Shown here: positions 5,371 through 10,637 of the stretch, one piece after another
How positions within the stretch are numbered: position 1 is the stretch's first letter
How the letters are laid out: each line of letters begins with the position of its first letter
NCBI GenBank assembly: GCA_947253735.1
Contig: CAMYAU010000051.1
Coordinates: 1 to 10,637, forward strand
Source of the DNA: an uncultured Varibaculum sp.
GTDB lineage: Bacteria; Actinomycetota; Actinomycetes; Actinomycetales; Actinomycetaceae
Reading direction: 5' to 3'
Length of the DNA stretch: 10,637 nt
Notes under the pieces: model-generated
The model's database searches: none
The model's input: the letters and a program-made list of their open reading frames with translations, nothing else
What the model was told of the DNA's origin: nothing
Translations under genes and position numbers: made by a program

Positions 5371-6717
5371 TTATTTCTTCTTTTGCCGCCGCAGCTGCGA
5401 ACGAGTCATCGCAAACCGCGGCGTTGTGCCGGCTGATTCTGGTTCTGGGCTTTCACCCGCCGCCTCCTGGTCAGTTTCAACAGCAGGACTATCACCAGCC
5501 TTCGACAGATCCGGGATTTTCATCCGAGAATCCAAATCCGCGCTATTGTCAGTGCTTTGATCTTTTTCCCCCGCCAGTTCTTCCTTCTCAGCTGCTTTTT
5601 TGGCTTGCTGTTCTCGCCGTGCCCGCCGCGAAGGGAACATAACCTTATGTTCTTCCTGGTTTTTATGCTCGGTATCTCGGGTACCATCAGAGAGTTCCTC
5701 TGCCCTATTCGACTGGGAAACCTCCGGGAATTCTTCCCCCGGGGTCTGCGATTTATCTGGTTTCGTTTCCTTATTCTGGCTGCCGTCTGACTGAGGATTT
5801 TCGGTTTCCTGATCCTTTTCTGGATCCTTGGAGGTTTCCATTTCTTCAGCGATTTTCTTCCGCGGCTTCCAGGTCATTTTAAAGCCGAGAGAGTCATCTT
5901 CTAGCTCTTCAACCGGCTCATCTTCTTCGGACTCTTCCTCTTCGGATTCGGGCTCTTCAGGTTCGTCAGCTTGTGAATCAGAGGCATCTGCGTCCTCCTC
6001 TTTCTTTTCAGCTCGATCCGCTGTTTCCTCGAGCTTTTCTGCATCTACTTTAAGCTGATCGGCAGGCTCTGCTTCCTCGCTGTTATCAGCACTACCCGCA
6101 TTAGCTTGCGCTTTACGATTATCGTGAGCATCAAGGAAATAAACCATTCCAGACAGCACCGTAGCCACGAAAGCGGCAATCAGAGCCGCAATCGCCAAAT
6201 ACATAATCACCACACCCACCTGGGTGTTGAAGGGGTAGCAAATCCCAAACAGCATCCACAAGAACACCATTAATATCTGCAGGCTAGTTTTGATTTTTCC
6301 GCCTTTAGAGGCCGGCAAAACTACCCCTGAACGCAATAGTGACATCCGCAGCAGGGTAACCGCTACCTCGCGTAGGATCACGACCAAGGTGAACCACCAC
6401 CATAGGCCTTGGAATAGAGACAGCAAAACAAAAGCCGAAATCATCAGGGCTTTATCAGCTATCGGGTCCAGTAATTTCCCGAAATCACTGACTACTTCCC
6501 AGCGCCGTGCCAGTTTACCGTCTAAATGATCGGTATAGGCAGCCAGGCAGAACACCAGCAGTGATGCAATCAATAAGTTCACCGAATTGTCCAGGTGTTG
6601 CAGCACCATGAGGACAATGAAAATCGGCACCAGAATAATTCGCACGATGGTAAGCACATTCGGAACCAGTTCCCACCACTTAGTAGTTACCGTCCCAGCT
6701 TTTTCTTTGCTTTTCAT
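5371..6717 (-). CDS. pgsA: CDP-diacylglycerol-glycerol-3-phosphate 3-phosphatidyltransferase with a long acidic C-terminal tail
   Basis: The first 200 residues form a CDP-alcohol phosphatidyltransferase. This membrane enzyme makes phosphatidylglycerol phosphate from CDP-diacylglycerol and glycerol-3-phosphate. The family motif is complete: Asp63, Asp66, Gly67, Ala70, Arg71, Gly80, Asp84 and Asp88, in the spacing D-x2-DG-x2-AR-x8-G-x3-D-x3-D. The N-terminal VPNVLTIVRIILVPIF and several hydrophobic helices up to about 195 fit PgsA. Position next to ftsK and clgR matches pgsA3 (Rv2746c) of M. tuberculosis. Residues 201-448 are unusual: a Glu/Asp/Ser/Lys-rich, probably disordered tail that more than doubles the protein. 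It holds three basic islands at 279-288, 358-369 and 434-448. Typical PgsA ends near 200 residues. The tail lies in the same uninterrupted frame, so it is a real extension unless the assembly is wrong. An AAGG site precedes the ATG at 6717. Confidence 0.93.
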   Translation of the reverse strand: MKSKEKAGTVTTKWWELVPNVLTIVRIILVPIFIVLMVLQHLDNSVNLLIASLLVFCLAAYTDHLDGKLARRWEVVSDFGKLLDPIADKALMISAFVLLSLFQGLWWWFTLVVILREVAVTLLRMSLLRSGVVLPASKGGKIKTSLQILMVFLWMLFGICYPFNTQVGVVIMYLAIAALIAAFVATVLSGMVYFLDAHDNRKAQANAGSADNSEEAEPADQLKVDAEKLEETADRAEKKEEDADASDSQADEPEEPESEEEESEEDEPVEELEDDSLGFKMTWKPRKKIAEEMETSKDPEKDQETENPQSDGSQNKETKPDKSQTPGEEFPEVSQSNRAEELSDGTRDTEHKNQEEHKVMFPSRRARREQQAKKAAEKEELAGEKDQSTDNSADLDSRMKIPDLSKAGDSPAVETDQEAAGESPEPESAGTTPRFAMTRSQLRRQKKK

Positions 6718-6769
6718 TACTTACTACCTTAATAGATTTTGCGCTTTTGAACCGCATTATAGGTGGTGC

Positions 6770-9280
6770 TTAGCGCCCGGTGAGCTCCCAGGCGTCCTCC
6801 CCGCTTTCGGCTTCCACTTCCTCTAGCGGGGGCTCGTTGACACTGGCCTGTATCCCCTCCGAGGACGAATCCGCAGGTGAAACCGGGGGTTTTTCTCCAC
6901 GCAGCATCGCTAACACCTCGGGTAACTGTTCCGGAGACACTAACACTTCCCGGGCCTTAGATCCGCGCGAAGGCCCTACTATTTCCCGGGATTCTAGCAG
7001 ATCCATTAAGCGACCGGCCCGAGCAAAACCCACCCGCAATTTGCGTTGCAACATCGAGGTAGATCCCAGTTGGGTGTTGATCACCAGCTGCGCGGCCTCT
7101 AATAGGTCATCCAGATCATCACCGATATCTTCGGCAACTTTGGGTTTATCTTCTTCTTTGGCGATCACATCATCGCGATACTCGGGACTCATCTGCGATT
7201 TAACCGCATCAACTACCCGTTGTATCTCGTCCTCTCCTACCCAGGCACCTTGGATACGCATCGGCTTAGCCGTTCCTGCAGGCAGGTAGAGGGAATCGCC
7301 CTGACCGATTAGCGCTTCGGCTCCTCCCTGATCCAAGATCGTGCGCGAATCCGTGATCGAGGAGGTAGCGAAGGCTAGCCGGGAAGGAATATTGGCTTTG
7401 ATAATGCCGGTAACTACGTCTACCGAAGGACGTTGGGTAGCCACTACCAGGTGAATTCCGGCTGCCCGCCCCAACTGGGTGATGCGCTGGATAGAGGCTT
7501 CTACATCGCGGGGAGCGACCATCATCATATCCGCTAACTCATCCACCACGATTAATAGATAAGGGTAGGGGGTAATTTCTCGCTGCGAGCCCACCGGGGG
7601 CTCCACCGTTCCTTCTCGGACTGCCTGGTTGAAAGAATCGATATGTTTATGCCCAAAGTTGGCCATATCGTTGTAGCGGTGATCCATTTCTTTTACCGCC
7701 CATTCCAGGGCTTCCGCCGCCTTCTTAGGATCGGTAATAATCGGGGTAATCAGATGCGGAATCCCCTCGTAAATAGTCAGTTCCACCCGTTTGGGGTCGA
7801 CTAGGATCAAACGAACTTGCTCCGGAGTGGCCCGCATGAGCAGCGAGGTAATCATGGCATTAACGAAGGAAGATTTACCGGAACCAGTAGCTCCCGCCAC
7901 CAGCAGGTGAGGAGTTTTCGCCAGATTGGTAACCACATAACCGCCCTCGACATCTTTACCTACCCCCACCATCAGCGGATGAGTAGAACGGTGAGCGGTA
8001 GCAGAGCGCAACACATCCCCTAGCGCCACAATCTCGCGATCGGTATTAGGAATCTCGATCCCGATCGCACTTTTACCCGGAATCGGAGACAATATCCGCA
8101 CATCCGCACTGGCTACCGCATAGGCGATATTGTTCTTAAGGTTAGTAATTTTCTCTACTTTTACCCCCGGCCCCAGCTCTAGCTCGTAGCGGGTAACCGT
8201 CGGTCCGCGGGAAAATCCGGTAACTGCTACATCTACCCCAAATTCGGAAAATACTTCCTCCAAGGCAGCGACTACCCGATCATTAGCCTCGGAACGTACT
8301 TTGTGGGGTTTGCCTTTAATCAGCAGTTCTTCCCCGGGAAGTTCATAGGTTTGCCCATCGGCAAGTTCCATCCCGGTTTCCCCTGCTCCCGGCAAAAGTA
8401 AATCGGTTTTTTCGCTATCTTCCGAGGCTGGTTCCGCTTCTTCCTCTTCCGTACTGGTCAATACCTTGGTCGCTGTGGCATCTGTAGGTAGCTGCAAACG
8501 GGAAGTTCGCGTTTTACTTTCAGGCTGTGAGGACGACTTTTCCGAGACTTCCGACACCGCTGGTTCTAATACCTCGGTTACCCCCTTGGAGTCTTCTTCC
8601 TCGCTATTTTGTGCCGCTGCCATCCTTTCCCAGCGCTTCAAACGCCGGGTGGGTGGAGTCGGATCCGCAGTATCGTCTGATCCTTTACTCGTGCTTTCGG
8701 TTTCCGCTGCCGTGTCCTCGGTATTCAAGGAACGAGCTTTAACCCCCTCGATCAGGGTCCGAACTACCCCGATGGCTTGCGAAATAGAGGTATCGGTAGC
8801 AATTAGTAACGAGTAAAGCCCCAGTAGCAACAACAAAATTATTGCGCCCGGCGCAGAAACAAGGATTTGCAAGGGATGACCAAAAAGCCATCCTAAAATC
8901 CCCCCTGATTTTTCAATAGACACCAGATCGGTTATCCCGGGACTAGCACAAGCTACATGGGTAATTCCGGTAATCGCTGCCGCTATCCCAATCGCTCCCA
9001 GCAAAACATTGAGGTGAGGATTTTCCGGGTCCCGGTTACGAAAAAGACCAATCGCCGCCCCTACTAAGATTAGCGGGGCAATAACGCTGTAGATACCTAG
9101 CAAACCAGCAGCTACATGATGTAAAACCCGGGTGGCCAAAGCGTCCATCGCAAACCATTCGGTTAACGCCGACATGGTAGCTAAAGCAATTAGTAAAAAA
9201 GCTATCCCATCTCTGACCCGTGAACTGTCAGCGGAGGGATGGGAAGGATTCTGTTTCTTACTATTTTTTTTCGCAACCAT
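6770..9280 (-). CDS. ftsK: DNA translocase FtsK
   Basis: FtsK is a septum-anchored hexameric motor that pumps DNA during chromosome dimer resolution and segregation. The 836-residue protein has a basic N-terminus and about four hydrophobic membrane segments between 25 and 162 (strongest at 25-40, 58-80, 92-108 and 144-162). A hydrophilic, acidic linker runs from about 183 to 320. The RecA-like motor follows, with Walker A GATGSGKS at 463-470, the VDPKRVEL motif at 494-501, Walker B LLIVVDELAD at 575-584, and sensor-like LVVATQRPSVDVVTG at 611-625. The C-terminal gamma winged-helix domain at about 725-792 (QRKLRVGFARAGRLMDLLE) reads KOPS/FRS orientation sequences, and an acidic tail ends the protein. 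An in-frame TAA lies four codons upstream of ATG 9280, so the start is confined. Ribosome-binding sequence is weak (AAAGG about 17 bases upstream). pgsA follows after 52 bp. Confidence 0.98.
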   Translation of the reverse strand: MVAKKNSKKQNPSHPSADSSRVRDGIAFLLIALATMSALTEWFAMDALATRVLHHVAAGLLGIYSVIAPLILVGAAIGLFRNRDPENPHLNVLLGAIGIAAAITGITHVACASPGITDLVSIEKSGGILGWLFGHPLQILVSAPGAIILLLLLGLYSLLIATDTSISQAIGVVRTLIEGVKARSLNTEDTAAETESTSKGSDDTADPTPPTRRLKRWERMAAAQNSEEEDSKGVTEVLEPAVSEVSEKSSSQPESKTRTSRLQLPTDATATKVLTSTEEEEAEPASEDSEKTDLLLPGAGETGMELADGQTYELPGEELLIKGKPHKVRSEANDRVVAALEEVFSEFGVDVAVTGFSRGPTVTRYELELGPGVKVEKITNLKNNIAYAVASADVRILSPIPGKSAIGIEIPNTDREIVALGDVLRSATAHRSTHPLMVGVGKDVEGGYVVTNLAKTPHLLVAGATGSGKSSFVNAMITSLLMRATPEQVRLILVDPKRVELTIYEGIPHLITPIITDPKKAAEALEWAVKEMDHRYNDMANFGHKHIDSFNQAVREGTVEPPVGSQREITPYPYLLIVVDELADMMMVAPRDVEASIQRITQLGRAAGIHLVVATQRPSVDVVTGIIKANIPSRLAFATSSITDSRTILDQGGAEALIGQGDSLYLPAGTAKPMRIQGAWVGEDEIQRVVDAVKSQMSPEYRDDVIAKEEDKPKVAEDIGDDLDDLLEAAQLVINTQLGSTSMLQRKLRVGFARAGRLMDLLESREIVGPSRGSKAREVLVSPEQLPEVLAMLRGEKPPVSPADSSSEGIQASVNEPPLEEVEAESGEDAWELTGR

Positions 9281-9343
9281 AACACTGGCACTTTACCTTT
9301 CCGGAGCACCCTGCCGCTGATTGCCACGCCGCCGGCAAACAAC

Positions 9344-9375
9344 TTAGCTGTTCAAAGCGATTTAGCTTTTCAAAG
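9344..9375. repeat. Tandem direct repeat TTAGCT(G/T)TTCAAAG, period 18 bp, upstream of ftsK
   Basis: Two 14-base copies, TTAGCTGTTCAAAG (9344-9357) and TTAGCTTTTCAAAG (9362-9375), differ at one base and are 18 bp apart. They fill much of the 104-bp gap between the pfkB-like stop and the ftsK start. The same gap holds a 5-bp inverted repeat TTGCC/GGCAA at 9321-9338, nearer ftsK. Such spaced repeats could be a regulator-binding site for ftsK, or could be chance duplication. I found no convincing -35/-10 pair in the gap. Confidence 0.5.
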
Positions 9376-9384
9376 AATAGGCAG

Positions 9385-10320
9385 TTAGCGATAGGAATCT
9401 ATCTCGCCAATCCGCTCATCGATCTCCGATTCCAGGGGACAGGTATCGTTGCCTTGTTTTTCTGCTGCCAATGCCCCGGCAACATTGGCCCGTTCTAGAG
9501 CCGGAATCCGCTCGCGTCCCTTAACTAGTTCTGCCAACAGCACTCCGGTATGAGCTGCCCCCACTCCTAAGGTGTCGGAAACCTTAATGCTTAGGGTAGG
9601 CACCATAGTTTGCTGCTCTGCGTCTATCAGTTTGGCTCCATATGCACCGATTCGTTCTACTGCCCAAGCTGATTCGGCAAGTTTTTCGGCGACATAGCCA
9701 CAACTTAAATGCCCAATCGAGCCCGGCAAGAATCGGGATTCATGCTCATTGCAGGTAAGCACATCAACGTAGGGCAAAACTTCCGATACATATCGGGGTT
9801 CAATTTGAGAAATCTGGGGAGTCGCCGCCATTACCACTGTTACCTCTGCTGGTAGGGAGGGTAGCCATTGGGCTAGCGCTGCCCGATAGGAGGTATGGGC
9901 TAGATCCCCAGCAGAAATGTAAACCACATCCCCGGGGTACATAGAAACTTTTTCTAGTTCCCGCCCCGAAATATCGATTTCCACCCCAGTGGTGAGTACT
10001 GATGCATAATATCCGCCGGCCTCAATCATCTGGATTTTCATCCCGATATCCCCCACTACTTCCACGGTGCGGGTTTTGATATTTGCAGCACGCAATACTT
10101 GCCTAGCTTGGGTGGAGTTCGGCCCAGTCCCCAGACACGACATATTGACTACCGGTACCCCCTGCCGGGAAGCAGCTAGCATTATTTCCGCCGCTTCTCC
10201 CACTCCAGGCCGTTGCGCACTCCCGAGGACGGTGGTACCGCGTTCGGGCAGCCGCGACATTTTCAGGGGCAGAGTCAAGACCACCGCCGCTACCGAGACC
10301 AGTTTATTTTGTTCTTCCAC
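9385..10320 (-). CDS. PfkB/ribokinase-fold protein with degenerate active site (probable pseudokinase)
   Basis: The 311-residue length and overall pattern fit the PfkB carbohydrate kinase family. The N-terminal strand is followed by MSRLPERGTTVLGSA (21-35), the position of the substrate lid. The NxxE motif is kept as CNEHE (190-194), the ATP-side VERIGAYGAKL (221-231) is recognisable, and DTLGVGAAHTGVLLAEL (249-265) is the PfkB signature region. However, the signature DTxGAGD reads DTLGVGA: the catalytic base Asp is Ala255 (codon GCA). The usual GGKGANQA block reads RPGVGEAAE (38-45), losing the double glycine and the Asn. The early substrate Asp (GSxNxD) is also missing. It therefore probably lacks normal sugar-kinase activity and may be a regulatory or binding protein. 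The GTG start at 10320 has AGGTAGGA upstream, and the gene begins 26 bp after lysS, so it is likely co-transcribed. Its substrate is unknown. Confidence 0.82.
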   Translation of the reverse strand: MEEQNKLVSVAAVVLTLPLKMSRLPERGTTVLGSAQRPGVGEAAEIMLAASRQGVPVVNMSCLGTGPNSTQARQVLRAANIKTRTVEVVGDIGMKIQMIEAGGYYASVLTTGVEIDISGRELEKVSMYPGDVVYISAGDLAHTSYRAALAQWLPSLPAEVTVVMAATPQISQIEPRYVSEVLPYVDVLTCNEHESRFLPGSIGHLSCGYVAEKLAESAWAVERIGAYGAKLIDAEQQTMVPTLSIKVSDTLGVGAAHTGVLLAELVKGRERIPALERANVAGALAAEKQGNDTCPLESEIDERIGEIDSYR

Positions 10321-10346
10321 TATTTCGTCCTACCTAAATCTTTTCC

Positions 10347-10637
10347 TTAGTTTCGGGGTTTAACGAACGGGAAAGCCAGCACCTGTCGAATATCGCACCC
10401 CATCAGCATCATCGCCATCCGGTCCATTCCCAGTCCTAACCCGCCGAGAGGGGTCATCCCTAGTTCCAAACAGTTCAAGAAATCCTCATCCAGGCTCATC
10501 GCCTCTGGATCGCCCGCCGCTGCGGCAAGCGATTGCTGAGTAAAACGTTCCCGCTGGTCACGTGGATCAGTTAGTTCGCTGTAAGCGGTTCCTAGTTCCA
10601 TCCCGAAAGCCACCAGATCCCAGCGTTCTGCCAAGCG
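10347..10637 (-). CDS. lysS: Lysyl-tRNA synthetase, class II, C-terminal fragment (cut by window edge)
   Basis: Class II lysyl-tRNA synthetase charges tRNA-Lys in the cytoplasm. Only the last 97 residues are in the window, starting mid-protein, and the frame is open to the edge. ERWDLVAFGMELGTAYSELTDP corresponds to the amino-acid-binding region before motif 3, LDEDFL is the usual approach to it, and GGLGLGMDRMAMML is motif 3 with the ATP-binding arginine. The ending FPFVKPRN is typical of the family. The wording (ERWD, GTAYSELTDP, AAGDPEAM) is of actinobacterial type. This region is shared with LysX, the bifunctional enzyme that fuses the synthetase to a membrane lysyl-phosphatidylglycerol synthase. 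The missing N-terminus is needed to decide between the two. The pfkB-like gene begins 26 bp after the TAA. Confidence 0.9.
   Translation of the reverse strand, partial: RLAERWDLVAFGMELGTAYSELTDPRDQRERFTQQSLAAAAGDPEAMSLDEDFLNCLELGMTPLGGLGLGMDRMAMMLMGCDIRQVLAFPFVKPRN

Noticed and set aside
5828..6058. Plus-strand frame coding a serine-rich protein
   Set aside because: It is the mirror image of the Glu/Asp-rich PgsA tail codons; the low complexity comes from GAA/GAG/GAT codons read backwards.
6780..7289. 169-codon plus-strand frame opposite the end of ftsK
   Set aside because: It lies fully antisense to the conserved FtsK gamma domain and has no domain-like pattern or ribosome-binding site.
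1..10637. CRISPR arrays, tRNA/rRNA genes, insertion sequences, phage or defence genes
   Set aside because: All gaps are short (largest 276 bp) and none shows repeat-spacer units, cloverleaf-like sequence, terminal inverted repeats with transposase, or foreign-looking genes.

Overview
The window looks like chromosomal core sequence from a member of the Actinomycetota (Actinobacteria), with roughly even GC by eye. The evidence is the gene order ftsK - pgsA - clgR-type regulator - DUF3046 - recA - recX together with prfB - ftsE - ftsX. It also fits that the lysyl-tRNA synthetase tail is of actinobacterial type, the RF2 gene has no programmed frameshift, and recA carries an actinobacterial SOS box. 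A genus in or near the Actinomycetaceae (Varibaculum or Mobiluncus type) is my best guess from protein flavour and base composition; this is inference only.

Every recognised gene lies on the minus strand, so transcription runs from the right end to the left. From 10637 downwards: the C-terminus of lysyl-tRNA synthetase; a PfkB/ribokinase-fold protein lacking the expected catalytic aspartate; FtsK DNA translocase; a phosphatidylglycerophosphate synthase (PgsA) with a very unusual acidic 245-residue C-terminal tail; a ClgR-like XRE regulator; a DUF3046 protein; a 276-bp intergenic region holding the recA promoter, a perfect SOS box and a structured leader; RecA; RecX; a stand-alone CinA C-terminal (PncC) domain; peptide chain release factor 2; FtsE; and the start of FtsX, cut by the window edge.

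Functionally there are three groups. lysS/prfB serve translation. ftsK/pgsA/ftsE/ftsX serve the division septum and envelope (chromosome pumping, phospholipid synthesis, FtsEX control of cell-wall hydrolases). recA/recX form the SOS repair unit, with cinA just behind it and probably co-transcribed. The ClgR-like regulator and DUF3046 protein sit between the membrane and SOS groups.

I see no mobile element, CRISPR array, RNA gene, toxin-antitoxin pair or defence island. The window is ordinary core genome. The observations most worth a second look are the degenerate PfkB-fold protein, which appears to be a pseudokinase, and the PgsA tail with three basic islands spaced about 77 residues apart. 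Smaller points are the SOS-promoter architecture of recA, an 18-bp-period repeat upstream of ftsK, a hairpin in the prfB ribosome-binding region, and the position of cinA after recX.
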